NCBI GenBank assembly: GCA_903930435.1
Contig: CAIYYN010000048.1
Location: forward strand, 62,001-126,000
Length of the DNA: 64,000 bases
Source: an uncultured Hyphomicrobiales bacterium
GTDB lineage: Bacteria > Pseudomonadota > Alphaproteobacteria > Rhizobiales > Ancalomicrobiaceae
Direction of reading: 5' to 3'
Shown here: positions 18,749-27,991 of the stretch, piece after piece
How the letters are laid out: each line of letters opens with the position of its first letter
Position numbering within the stretch: position 1 is the first letter of the stretch
The notes under the pieces: generated by a model
Databases searched by the model: none
Seen by the model: the letters and a program-made list of their open reading frames with translations, nothing else
Told to the model about the DNA's origin: nothing
Position numbers and translations under genes: made by a program

Positions 18749-20410
18749 TTACGCGCTCGCTGTCGCTGCCCGCTTCGCCAGGACGCTCTCCAGCCAGTCA
18801 GTCCGCATGACCGGAACAGCGGTCACCAGCTTTTCCGTATAGGGGTGATAGGGGCCGTCAAAGATCCGCTGTGTGGAATCAAAGGCGACGAACGAGCCCT
18901 TCAGCATCACGGCTGTCCGATGCGCGATCCGGTGCACGACATCAAGATCATGCGTGATGAGCATGTAGGACAGATTGAGTTCGACCTGCAGCCGCTTCAA
19001 CAGCTTCAACACTTCTTCGGCCACCAGCGGATCAAGCGCAGACGTCGGTTCATCGAGAATGATGAGTTCGGGGTTGGCCGCGAGCGCGCGCGCGACACAG
19101 ACGCGCTGCTTCTGACCACCCGACAATTGCATGGGGCGGCGATCGATGAAATCGGCCGGCAATTCGACGAGTTTCAAGAGTTCCAGCGCGCGCTTGCGGG
19201 TCTCTTCCGCCGATGTGCCGAAATAGAAATGCACGGGACGACCGATGATCTCACCAAGCGTCTGGCGCGGATTGAGCGCGACATCCGGGATCTGGTAGAC
19301 GAGCTGGATGATCCGTTTCTGGTCCTTCGTGCGCTCTTTCAGCGCCTTCGGCAGCGGCTCGCCCTTGAATGCGATACGCCCGGCGATCGGCGGCAACAGG
19401 CCTGTGATCACGCGGGCCAGCGTCGATTTGCCTGACCCGGACTCACCCACAACTGCGACGGTTTCGCCGCGCTGGATCGTGAGCGATACCCCATTGACGA
19501 CGGTGAGCGGACCATAGGCCGCGCTGCAATTCTCAATCGCCAGGATCACGTCGTCCTTGACGGTATCCGGATTGGCGCGCTCGGCTTCTGATGCCCCACG
19601 CACGGCCACGAGGCGGGCGGTATAATCCATCTTGGGAGCGTGCAAGGTGTCGTTGGTCGTCCCTTCCTCGATTTCCTTGCCGTGCCGCAGCACCTTGATG
19701 CGGTCGGCGACCTGCGCGACGACGGCGAGATCATGCGTGATATACAAGCCCGCTGTACCGTATTCCTTGATCAGTCGCTTCAACAGAATCAATACTTCGA
19801 TCTGCGTCGTGACGTCGAGCGCAGTAGTTGGTTCATCGAGCACCAGAATGTCGGGACGGCATGACATGGCCATTGCCGCCATGGCGCGCTGCAATTGACC
19901 ACCCGATGCCTGATGCGGATAACGGAAGCCAAAGGTATCCGGGTTTGGCAGGTCGAGCGCGCGGAACAGTTCCAGCGCCCAGGCCTGTGCCTCAGCCTTT
20001 GTCATCAGTCCGTGGACAATCGGACCTTCGCAGACCTGATCGATGATCTGATGTGCAGGATTAAACGCCGATGACGCGGATTGCGCGATATAGGCGATCC
20101 GACGGCCCCGCATTTCGCGCCGTCCGGCTGCATCAAGATCGCGAACGCTGACCCCGTCGATGACGATGGTGCCACCGGTGATCCGCACACCTGCGCGCGC
20201 GTAGGTCATGGCGGCGAGGCCGATCGTCGATTTGCCTGCACCTGATTCACCAATCAGGCCAAGGACTTCGCCACGCTTCAGATTGACGTCGACATTATCG
20301 ACGATCACATTGCCGTTCAGCGCCTCGATCCGCAGTCCCTTGATCGCCAGGATTCGCTGATCACCACCGGTCACTTCATTCGTTGCACTGGAGCTCATGA
20401 TCGCACTCAC
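18749..20410 (-). CDS. Dipeptide/oligopeptide ABC transporter, fused double ATP-binding subunit (DppD-DppF type)
   Basis: A 553-residue fusion of two ABC domains. Domain 1 has GESGAGKST (about 54-62), SGGQLQRAMAA and LVLDEPTTALD; domain 2 has GESGSGKST (about 323-331), LSGGQKQR and LILDEPTSALD. Each is followed by the short oligopeptide-transporter C-terminal extension. It supplies energy for the two permeases encoded upstream. The GTG at 20410 overlaps the permease stop (GTGA); an ATG at 20398 is an alternative start that loses four residues. Confidence 0.9.
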   Translation of the reverse strand: MSAIMSSSATNEVTGGDQRILAIKGLRIEALNGNVIVDNVDVNLKRGEVLGLIGESGAGKSTIGLAAMTYARAGVRITGGTIVIDGVSVRDLDAAGRREMRGRRIAYIAQSASSAFNPAHQIIDQVCEGPIVHGLMTKAEAQAWALELFRALDLPNPDTFGFRYPHQASGGQLQRAMAAMAMSCRPDILVLDEPTTALDVTTQIEVLILLKRLIKEYGTAGLYITHDLAVVAQVADRIKVLRHGKEIEEGTTNDTLHAPKMDYTARLVAVRGASEAERANPDTVKDDVILAIENCSAAYGPLTVVNGVSLTIQRGETVAVVGESGSGKSTLARVITGLLPPIAGRIAFKGEPLPKALKERTKDQKRIIQLVYQIPDVALNPRQTLGEIIGRPVHFYFGTSAEETRKRALELLKLVELPADFIDRRPMQLSGGQKQRVCVARALAANPELIILDEPTSALDPLVAEEVLKLLKRLQVELNLSYMLITHDLDVVHRIAHRTAVMLKGSFVAFDSTQRIFDGPYHPYTEKLVTAVPVMRTDWLESVLAKRAATASA

Positions 20411-21333
20411 ATTTCTGCCTGGGCACCAGAGGGACGCGCTTCAATCGACAGGAACCAGTCGACGACGAGGTTGACGCCGACGGTCAGCGTGGAAATGGCC
20501 AGCGCTGGCCAGATCGGGGCCAGTACGCCGAAGGAGATCGCGCCGGCGTTGTCGCGCACCATCCCGCCCCAGTCAGCATAGGGCGGCTGGATGCCAAGGC
20601 CGAGGAACGACAGCGCGGCGACAAACAGGAAGTTGAAGCAAAAGCGCAGGCCGAACTCCGAGAACAACGGTGCCGACGCGTTCGGCAGGATTTCCCGGCG
20701 CATGATCCACCAGGTCCCTTCGCCGCGCAGACGTGCGGCTTCGACATATTCGAGCACGGTCAGGTTCATGCCAAGCGCCCGCGCCAGGCGGAACACGCGG
20801 GTGGAATCAAGGAACGCGATTGTCAGCACCAGGACCGGGATCGATGATCCGAAGACGCCGAGAATGATCAGCGCAAAGATCAGCAGAGGGATCGAGAGAA
20901 TGACGTCGACGAGCCGCGACAGGAGAATATCGACCCAGCTGCCAAGAACGGCGGCGGCAAAGCCGAGCGTGATGCCGATGAAGAACGAAATCACCGTGGT
21001 CACCAGCGCGACGCCAATCGTCATGCGCGCGCCATAGATCAGACGACTGAGCATGTCGCGTCCGATCTGGTCAGCCCCGAGGATGAGCGCTCCCTTGGTC
21101 GGCACATAGTCGCCGGGATCGGCACCAAACCAGGGGCCGAATGTGTTCCAGATAAACACGAAGCCGTTATGGATCTCGATTTCGATCAGTCCCTGATCCC
21201 AGGTGTGACCGACCGACTGGCTCTCCGAATAGGGCGCGATGAACGGACCCAGCAGCGCCAGCAGGAGGTTGAAACCGACGATGGTCAGTCCCACCCAGGC
21301 GGTCGTCGGTGGCTTATGTCCAAAAAGCTTCAT
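20407..21333 (-). CDS. Dipeptide-type ABC transporter permease, DppC family
   Basis: A 308-residue inner-membrane permease with an N-terminal membrane anchor, a periplasmic region of about 60 residues and a five-helix permease domain carrying the EAA loop (EYVEAARLRGEGTWWIM). It forms the channel with the DppB-type partner. The gene overlaps the following ATPase gene by four bases. Confidence 0.9.
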   Translation of the reverse strand: MKLFGHKPPTTAWVGLTIVGFNLLLALLGPFIAPYSESQSVGHTWDQGLIEIEIHNGFVFIWNTFGPWFGADPGDYVPTKGALILGADQIGRDMLSRLIYGARMTIGVALVTTVISFFIGITLGFAAAVLGSWVDILLSRLVDVILSIPLLIFALIILGVFGSSIPVLVLTIAFLDSTRVFRLARALGMNLTVLEYVEAARLRGEGTWWIMRREILPNASAPLFSEFGLRFCFNFLFVAALSFLGLGIQPPYADWGGMVRDNAGAISFGVLAPIWPALAISTLTVGVNLVVDWFLSIEARPSGAQAEM

Positions 21334-21408
21334 CGCGTCAGCCCTTTACCGAACTCATCATGTACACGCGACACCAGGCGTCGCAGCGATGTGACTGGAT
21401 GCCGCCCC

Positions 21409-22356
21409 TCAACGCCGATGGCGAAGGCGCGGATTGACTAGAATGGCCAGGATGTCAGCTGACGTATTCAGACCCACGAACACGCCAGAAAACACCAGAC
21501 CGCAGGCCTGAATGACGGGAACATCGCGTTTTGCGACTGCATCCACCATCAACTGACCAATACCCGGATAGGTGAAGACGGCTTCAACCACGACGACGCC
21601 GACAACGAGATAGGCAAGGTTCAGCGCAACGACGGTAATGATCGGGGCGGCTGCGTTCGGCAAGGCGTGATGCGCCACGACGCGGCTGCGGGTCATGCCT
21701 TTCAGGAAGGCCATCTCGATATAGGGGCTCGACATGATGGAGAGCACCGACGTGCGCGTCATGCGCAGCATATGCGCGGCAACCAGCATCGTCAGCGTCA
21801 AGGCGGGCAGCGTCGTATTATACAGACGCTCAAAGAAGCCCATTTCCGGGAACACCGTTGACAGGGACGGGAACCAGCCGAGCTGGACCGAGAAGACCAT
21901 GATCAGAAGATAGCCGATAAAGAACTCCGGCACGGAGATCGTCATCAGCGTCAGAATATTGGAGATCCGGTCAATTGGTCGTCCTTCGCGGATGGCGGCC
22001 AGAATACCAAGACCGACGGACAGCGGGATCGCGATCACGGCGGCATAACCGGCGAGAAACAGCGTATTCTGGAACCGGGGCAGCAGCTCGTCGATGATCA
22101 CATGCTGATTGGTCAGCGAGATCCCGAGATCACCACGCAAGGCTTTGAACATCCAGTCGAAAAACCGGTAATAGGCAGGCTGGTCCAGCCCCAGTTCCTT
22201 GCGGAATACGGCCAGCGTTTCAGCTGTCGCACCTTGACCAAGCACAGCAGACGCCACGTCGCCGGGCAGGATCTGCGTACAGATAAAAATCAGGACGGAA
22301 ACCGCGAACATCGTCACAAGCCCCAGCAAGGCTCGCGTCGCAATGAGCTTCAGCAT
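21409..22356 (-). CDS. Dipeptide-type ABC transporter permease, DppB family
   Basis: A 315-residue permease with the standard DppB N-terminus (RALLGLVTMFAVSVLIF, then LPGDVA and KELGLDQPAYYRFFDWM), five further membrane segments and the EAA-like loop EMAFLKGMTRSRVVAHHALPNA. It is separated by 75 bases from the DppC-type gene and by about 125 bases, with a terminator-like hairpin, from the binding-protein gene. Confidence 0.9.
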   Translation of the reverse strand: MLKLIATRALLGLVTMFAVSVLIFICTQILPGDVASAVLGQGATAETLAVFRKELGLDQPAYYRFFDWMFKALRGDLGISLTNQHVIIDELLPRFQNTLFLAGYAAVIAIPLSVGLGILAAIREGRPIDRISNILTLMTISVPEFFIGYLLIMVFSVQLGWFPSLSTVFPEMGFFERLYNTTLPALTLTMLVAAHMLRMTRTSVLSIMSSPYIEMAFLKGMTRSRVVAHHALPNAAAPIITVVALNLAYLVVGVVVVEAVFTYPGIGQLMVDAVAKRDVPVIQACGLVFSGVFVGLNTSADILAILVNPRLRHRR

Positions 22357-22441
22357 GGTTTCACGCTCCCCAAAACGGTACCCGAACAGTCATGAACGTC
22401 GATCAGGCCTGTTCACCTGATCGAGTCCTTCGCAAAAAGAA

Positions 22442-22470
22442 ACGGGCGGCCCCTTACGAGACCGCCCGCA
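22442..22470 (-). terminator. Terminator-like hairpin after the peptide-binding-protein gene
   Basis: On the minus strand GCGGGCGGTC pairs with GGCCGCCCGT, followed by TTTCTTTTTG. It sits ten bases after the binding-protein stop and before the permease genes, so it would limit transcription into the permeases and give excess binding protein. Confidence 0.65.
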
Positions 22471-22480
22471 CCTTGCTGTC

Positions 22481-24046
22481 TTAGGCGAACCAGCCCTTTT
22501 CAGCGATCCGCTCGTCGTTCAGGTCATAACGGGCGTGTGGCTCACCGCCACGCAGCTTCTTGGAGTAACCGTCGAGATAATCGGCAACGGCGAAGCAGAT
22601 CATGCCGCCGTCATCCGAAATCATCTTCTGGGCATCGGAATACATGTGCTTGCGCTTGGCATCGTCCAGCTCGGCGCGGGCAGCGATGACGAGCTTGTCG
22701 AATTCCGGACGCTTCCAGTGGGTGTCGTTCCATTCGGCGGTCGACAGGAAGGTCGTCGACAGCGTGTCGTCGGCGGTCGGACGGCCACCCCAGTACACGG
22801 CGCAGAAGGGCGACTTCAGCCAGACGTTTGACCAGTACCCGTCACCGGACACGCGCTTCACATTGAGGGATGCACCGGCCTTCTTGAGCGATTCCTGGAA
22901 GAGCTGTGCGCAATCGACTGCTTCGTCGAATGCACCCGGCGAGACTTCGAGGTCGAACGGACCGGTCATGCCTGCCTTCTTGAAGTGGAAGGCTGCCTTG
23001 TCGGGATCGTAAGCACGCTGCGGCAGGCTTGCGTCGAAGTACTTGTTGGTCGGGGCGACGAGATGGTCGTTGCCGACGGTGGCGAAGCCGGAGAAGACGT
23101 TATCGACGATCTTCTGGCGATCGATGCCGTACTTCAGTCCCTGGATGACGTCGTAGTTGTCGAAGGGAGCCGTGTCGCGGAGTGCAACGAAGGCGTAACG
23201 GTTGCCGTTACCCTTGGTGCGGACGACGGAAACGGCGGGGTTCTTGGCAACGAGGTTGGCGGTCTTTGGGTCAAGACGGTTGACGGCGTCAACCTGACCG
23301 GTGATGAGCGCCTGCGTGCGGGCAGCGGTGTCATCGATGTAGCGGATTTCGACAGTGTCGAAGTTGCCACGTCCGGCCTTCCAGTAATCGCCCTTCTTGG
23401 CCTTCAGCAGGATGCGGACACCCGGCTCCCAGGCTTCGAGCGTGTAGTGGCCCGTGCCGTCGGTCTTGGTGAAGTCCTTCGTTCCATTGGCCAGACCGAT
23501 CAGGTGATAGTCGGCGAGGATGAAGGGAAGGTCGGCGTTGCCGCCCGACAGTGTGATCTGGAACTTGTGCGAATCCAGTTTCTTGATTTCGGTGATGGCC
23601 GACAGCAGGCCCTTGGCTGGCGACTTGGTTTCACCGCGATGATAGTTGATCGAATAGATCGCGTCATCGGCGTCGAACTCCTTGCCCGACGTGAAATGCA
23701 CGCCCTTGCGGACATTGAAGATCCATTCTGCCGCACCCGGCTTGGCTTCCCAGCTCTCGAGCAGTTCGCCGGTGGCATTGCCCTTGGCATCGATTTCCAC
23801 GAGGCCGTTCCAGATGGCGAGCGAGTAGGCAATCGGGATCGAGTCAGCATAGGTGCTCGGGTCAAGGCTGTCAGAAGCGGAACCGCCCTTCATGCCAAGA
23901 CGCAGCGTGCCACCCTTCTTCGGGGTGTCAGCAGCAAAAGTGGGTTCCGCAAAGGAAGCGGACAAACCGAGCGCAGCAGCGCCGGCCATCAGCTGGCGGC
24001 GGTCGACAATAAGCGAACTGTTGGACGGATCATTTGTATTCGACAT
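22481..24046 (-). CDS. Periplasmic peptide/nickel-type substrate-binding protein, Tat-exported
   Basis: A 521-residue family 5 extracellular solute-binding protein. The N-terminus holds a twin-arginine signal (DRRQLMAGAAALGLSASF), then the family core GGTLRLGMKGG and SLDPSTYAD. It is the first gene of the importer operon. GGAGG six bases before the ATG at 24046 fixes the start, although the frame opens four codons earlier. It should select the cargo, probably a small peptide or amide hydrolysed by the CocE/NonD enzyme at the operon's end. Confidence 0.9.
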   Translation of the reverse strand: MSNTNDPSNSSLIVDRRQLMAGAAALGLSASFAEPTFAADTPKKGGTLRLGMKGGSASDSLDPSTYADSIPIAYSLAIWNGLVEIDAKGNATGELLESWEAKPGAAEWIFNVRKGVHFTSGKEFDADDAIYSINYHRGETKSPAKGLLSAITEIKKLDSHKFQITLSGGNADLPFILADYHLIGLANGTKDFTKTDGTGHYTLEAWEPGVRILLKAKKGDYWKAGRGNFDTVEIRYIDDTAARTQALITGQVDAVNRLDPKTANLVAKNPAVSVVRTKGNGNRYAFVALRDTAPFDNYDVIQGLKYGIDRQKIVDNVFSGFATVGNDHLVAPTNKYFDASLPQRAYDPDKAAFHFKKAGMTGPFDLEVSPGAFDEAVDCAQLFQESLKKAGASLNVKRVSGDGYWSNVWLKSPFCAVYWGGRPTADDTLSTTFLSTAEWNDTHWKRPEFDKLVIAARAELDDAKRKHMYSDAQKMISDDGGMICFAVADYLDGYSKKLRGGEPHARYDLNDERIAEKGWFA

Positions 24047-24446
24047 GTATGCCTCCACTCGATTTAAGCTCTAACAGTGTTCTCTTGCTGACACCGCTTG
24101 CTTCTTCAGGTTAGATCGAACGTGCAAATCTTTGGACGTTCGAAAAGGACCGGAACAGCCTCAGCTGGGTAAGAATTGAAGATTAGTCTCGACTTTGAGC
24201 GACTGGCAATTCCTGAAACTGCCATTCTCTTGATCAAAAGCGACATTCCCTCACTCAATTTTTTCCAACCGGCTCCCTGCCGTTCCATGTGCCGCCGTCA
24301 TCAGGCAGTCACTCCCCAAGACTTCTCGCAGATCGGGGGTTCTGTAAAGGCTGGCCGAGGTGCAAACGGATGATTTTTGCATCAAATTCAAAGCCGATCT
24401 ATTTATCTGGTTAGCGTGCGTGACGAAGCGAGAGGACACCGCGACG
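24047..24446. promoter_or_regulatory. Divergent promoter region between peptide importer and alanine racemase
   Basis: 400 bases with no credible gene; lower G+C than its surroundings. It must contain promoters for both divergent units. I see no clear operator palindrome or riboswitch-like structure. Confidence 0.35.
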
Positions 24447-25577
24447 ATGCCGATCCCCAATCTGGTGCACTCCGACTTTGGCTCCGCCGATGAAACCGCT
24501 GGCGGACTTCTCACGATCGACCTTGCGGCAGTCGAAGCTAACTGGCGGCATCTGTCCGCGCTTGCAAACGGCGTTCCCTGCGCCGGGGTCGTTAAGGCGG
24601 ATGCTTACGGTGTTGGTGCTGTCGAAGTCACGAAGCGACTGCTTGCGTCGGGGTGCCGTAGCTTTTTCGTAGCGCAATTTGTTGAAGCGCTCGAATTGAA
24701 ACCCTTGCTGCCAACCGATGCGACAATCGCCGTTCTGAACGGACTTTTGCCTGGCTCCGAGAGTGCCTATCAGGCCGCTGGCATCATTCCCGTTGCCAAC
24801 TCATTGGCGCAATTGGTCGCGTGGAGCCGTTTCTGCGCGGATTTTGGCAAACGGCTGCCGGTCTATCTCCAGATCGATACCGGCATGGCACGGCTTGGGC
24901 TGAGCGAGAGTGAACTGCAACAATTGACCGCCAGCCCCGAGCTGTTCGAGGCGGTGTCCCTCGAACTTGTCATGAGCCATCTGGCCTGTGGCGATGAACC
25001 GGATAGCCCGGCCAATCAGGCGCAGCTTGATCGCTTCAACCGCGCCCGCGCGATGTTGCCGAAAGCGCGCGCGTCATTCGCCAATTCTGCGGGCATATTC
25101 CTCGGACCAGACTATCATTTTGATCTCTGTCGCCCCGGCGCGGCCCTTTACGGGATCAATGTCGGGCCTTTGACGGAGGGGATCCGTCAGGTCGTGGCCC
25201 TACATGGCCGGATTGCCCAGATCCGGTCGGTCCCGGCAGGGACGTCGGTCGGCTACAGCCATACTTTTACGGCCACGCAGCCGATGCGACTGGCCACTGT
25301 CGCTGTCGGCTATGCCGATGGCTTGCCGCGGTCCCTCGGCAATGCGGGGAGCGCCTGGGTGGACGGGATCAGGCTGCCGATCGTCGGTCGGGTGTCGATG
25401 GATTCAATGATCATTGATATCACGGCGCTGCCCGATGGCCGTTTGAAGCCGGGCGATTTCGTCGAACTGATCGGGCCGCATCAATGCGCTGACGATCTTG
25501 GTCGCGACGCCGGGACCATGGGATATGAAGTCCTGACCCGGCTTGGCTCGCGCTACCCGAGGGTCTATCGCCGCTAA
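24447..25577 (+). CDS. alr: Alanine racemase, PLP-dependent
   Basis: A 376-residue enzyme converting L- and D-alanine for peptidoglycan synthesis. The PLP lysine is Lys50 in VVKADAYG and the second catalytic base lies in GTSVGYSHTF. RLGLSESEL and GRVSMDSM are also standard. The ATG at 24447 with AGAGGA upstream is preferred over a frame extension to 24360. Its position opposite a peptide importer and a peptidase-like hydrolase raises the alternative that it serves catabolism; sequence does not separate biosynthetic from catabolic alanine racemases. Confidence 0.92.
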   Translation: MPIPNLVHSDFGSADETAGGLLTIDLAAVEANWRHLSALANGVPCAGVVKADAYGVGAVEVTKRLLASGCRSFFVAQFVEALELKPLLPTDATIAVLNGLLPGSESAYQAAGIIPVANSLAQLVAWSRFCADFGKRLPVYLQIDTGMARLGLSESELQQLTASPELFEAVSLELVMSHLACGDEPDSPANQAQLDRFNRARAMLPKARASFANSAGIFLGPDYHFDLCRPGAALYGINVGPLTEGIRQVVALHGRIAQIRSVPAGTSVGYSHTFTATQPMRLATVAVGYADGLPRSLGNAGSAWVDGIRLPIVGRVSMDSMIIDITALPDGRLKPGDFVELIGPHQCADDLGRDAGTMGYEVLTRLGSRYPRVYRR

Positions 25578-25591
25578 CCAGCTGAGCTGTG

Positions 25592-26611
25592 TCAGGCCGC
25601 GCGGAAGCGATAGTCGGTGATCTGCCGATAGGTTTCACCGGGGCGCAAGGTCGCATCGCCGAATTGCGGCTTGTTGGGTGTATCCGGGAATAGCTGCGGC
25701 TCCAGACAGAACCCGGCATTGGCTGCCGTTCGTGTGCGATGAAGCGGCTTGACGGGGACGCCGAGGTAAGAACCGGCATAGAGCTGGACCCCCGGCTCCG
25801 TTGAGAAAACTTGCAGCTCTGTCCGTGAGTCCGGCCCGATGGCGCGCGCCATCAATTGCGGCGTGGCGGCGCGGGTTCGGCTGATGATGTAATTGTGGTC
25901 ATAGGCCGCCCGGCTGCCCTCGTGCATCAGGCCAATCGGTCGCAGTGTGCGGAAATCAAAGGGCGAACCCTCCACTGACCGGATTTCGCCCGTCGGGATG
26001 CGCTTGTCGTCGACCGGCGTGTAGAAATCCGCCGGGATTTCGAGGAGATGATCGAGAATGGTGTCGGTGCCATCGAGATTGAAATAGCTGTGCGCGGCCA
26101 GATTGACAACCGTTGGCGCATCCGTGGTCGCCGTCAGCTCCAGCCGAAGCACGCCGTCGGACGGGATCGAGTAGTGGCAAAAGGCTTCCACGCGACCGGG
26201 GAAGCCCTGGTCTCCGGCCTCTGACGTCAGCGACAGGAGCGCATGATCCGGACCGTGATCGACGAGCGACCAGATCCGCTTGCTGAAGCCGAGCGGCCCA
26301 CCATGCAACTGGGTCGTGCCGCCTTCATTGGGGACGAGGTTGACCTCCTGCCCATCGAGCACGAAATGCGCCCCGCCAATCCGATTGGCATAGCGACCGG
26401 CAATGACGCCCATGTTGGGGGAATGCGTGAGATAATCCTCGAGCGTTTCAAGGCCGAGAACACGCGGGCTTGCGCCCCGACCAATATCGACATTCAAGGA
26501 CCGGATGGCGGCACCAAGGCCGATCACCTCGACGGTCAGGCCACCGCCGGTCAACGTGGCCATGGGCACCGGGGTTCCGTCGGCTGTCTGTCCGAATGTC
26601 GTCGCTGTCAT
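25592..26611 (-). CDS. Aldose 1-epimerase (mutarotase) family protein
   Basis: A 339-residue cytoplasmic enzyme that interconverts alpha and beta sugar anomers. Family landmarks are GRYANRIGGAHFVLDG near residue 75, the catalytic histidines in TQLHGG and NLAAHSYFNL, and the catalytic glutamate region CLEPQLFPD. The start at 26611 fits the family length. It converges on alr with 14 bases between stops. No sugar operon is attached. Confidence 0.9.
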   Translation of the reverse strand: MTATTFGQTADGTPVPMATLTGGGLTVEVIGLGAAIRSLNVDIGRGASPRVLGLETLEDYLTHSPNMGVIAGRYANRIGGAHFVLDGQEVNLVPNEGGTTQLHGGPLGFSKRIWSLVDHGPDHALLSLTSEAGDQGFPGRVEAFCHYSIPSDGVLRLELTATTDAPTVVNLAAHSYFNLDGTDTILDHLLEIPADFYTPVDDKRIPTGEIRSVEGSPFDFRTLRPIGLMHEGSRAAYDHNYIISRTRAATPQLMARAIGPDSRTELQVFSTEPGVQLYAGSYLGVPVKPLHRTRTAANAGFCLEPQLFPDTPNKPQFGDATLRPGETYRQITDYRFRAA

Positions 26612-26879
26612 GGATTGTTCCTGCTCACCTGTTGCCGTGACGGTTTCCCGCGCCGGGCCGACTGCCATCTGGCCTTGGCTTCAACGTAAAGCACGGCAGC
26701 GATGCCTTTGCCAAGAACGCGCCCTCGCTGTTCCCCGCTTTGTTATGCGGCTACATCGATCTGACAGATAACCGGCAAACAAGGTGTCGCGAGGGTTTTG
26801 TTGGTTAACAAACCGTGTTATTTGAGTTGCGGAAGCGCGCTGTGACACGCTTCGTTCTCAACTGCCGGGTACGACCGTC

Positions 26880-27053
26880 ATGCAAAAAGCCAATGAACAA
26901 GGATCGATTGTGGTTCCGGTGTGGGCCTATTGGCTCGCAGCCCTGATCTCGCCGCCCCTCATTGCCATCGGGGCGATCCTCTGTATCGGCTTGAGCCTCA
27001 TCATCGGCCAGGAACCCGCAACCGTCAGATCGCCGAGGGGCTGGCTGTTCTGA
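26880..27053 (+). CDS. Possible 57-residue single-pass membrane protein
   Basis: An ATG-to-TGA frame encodes 57 residues with one long hydrophobic segment (about residues 14-44: VWAYWLAALISPPLIAIGA onward) and a polar tail. The composition is what one expects of a real small membrane protein, but the ribosome-binding site is weak and I recognise no family. It lies alone between the epimerase gene and the DUF4261 gene. Confidence 0.35.
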   Translation: MQKANEQGSIVVPVWAYWLAALISPPLIAIGAILCIGLSLIIGQEPATVRSPRGWLF

Positions 27054-27207
27054 CGAGAGCCAGACCCGCTCAAGCTGGAAACGCTTGCTGGTACGGAAGT
27101 CACCGGCTCGCCTGAGCCCACCCGGCACTGCCAACCACTTAAACGGGAAGCGAAACAGTGTTTACACTGATTTCTTGTCGATCCTGACCGCAATCGAGGC
27201 GATCACG

Positions 27208-27957
27208 ATGATGGTTCTTGTCTTTTCGGGAAGCGATACGCTGCCGGATGCGAAGAAATTGGAAAGGGCGTTGCGGCATGCGATCCCGGATCTGCCTTCG
27301 CAGGCCTTCAGTCAGGATGGAAACACGCAGGCCCTCGCGGTCCCTTACCGGGATTCCTTGATCACAATCATGAATATCGAAGCGCCCGCTCCATTGGCCG
27401 AGTCCGATCCGCAAATCAGAAATGCGTGGTATTGGCCTGCTGCTTGGTCGGAATTGAAGACTCATCGATCGCATATGGTCGTTTCTGTTGGCGGCGGTCT
27501 TGATGGTCAAATGCGGGCACGGTTGCTTGCACGCGTTCTTGTGCCCGTTCTCGCAGCCATGACGAACCCGATTGGCCTCTGCAATGTTGGGTCGGGTACC
27601 CTTTTGTCTCACGCTATGGCGATGTCGCTCATCGGCCAACCCGACTCCGTCGCTCTTCCCCTGTTCATGAGCTGTCATTTTGCGCGTGAAGCCGATGGAG
27701 CGTTCCCGAAGCCTGCGATTTGCGCGTCGACAAAGGGCTTGAGTGATTTCGGGCTGATGGAGGTTGAGGTGCGGGGATACAGGGGGCAAGTACCTGATCT
27801 CTATCAGTTCATCCTCGGATTCGCGGCCTATCTGATTGAGCAACGACCGACCATCGCCGATGGACATACCATTGGTCGTGGTGGCGACGAGCGAATTACA
27901 GTCAAAGTACAGAAATCGATGTACTATGACGCGCAAGTTTATTGTCTGTATTTTTAA
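27208..27957 (+). CDS. DUF4261 family protein
   Basis: A 249-residue cytoplasmic protein. It follows the DUF4261 pattern: an N-terminal MVLVFSGSDTLPDAKKLE segment, a middle tryptophan/histidine region (WPAAWSELKTHRSHMVVSV) and a C-terminal STKGLSDFGLMEVEV and DGHTIG segment. The family has no established activity. The ATG at 27208 has GAGGCG upstream; the frame opens earlier at 27085. Its last 30 codons and the following gene become AT-rich. The next gene is an Imm11-like protein 34 bases downstream, suggesting a transferred pair. Confidence 0.72.
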   Translation: MMVLVFSGSDTLPDAKKLERALRHAIPDLPSQAFSQDGNTQALAVPYRDSLITIMNIEAPAPLAESDPQIRNAWYWPAAWSELKTHRSHMVVSVGGGLDGQMRARLLARVLVPVLAAMTNPIGLCNVGSGTLLSHAMAMSLIGQPDSVALPLFMSCHFAREADGAFPKPAICASTKGLSDFGLMEVEVRGYRGQVPDLYQFILGFAAYLIEQRPTIADGHTIGRGGDERITVKVQKSMYYDAQVYCLYF

Positions 27958-27991
27958 ATATTACAAACTTTTCCTGACAAGGAGTGCTCAA

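Noticed and set aside
22985-24067. 360-codon plus-strand frame opposite the peptide-binding-protein gene
   Set aside because: Shadow frame; the opposite strand encodes a complete Tat-exported binding protein.
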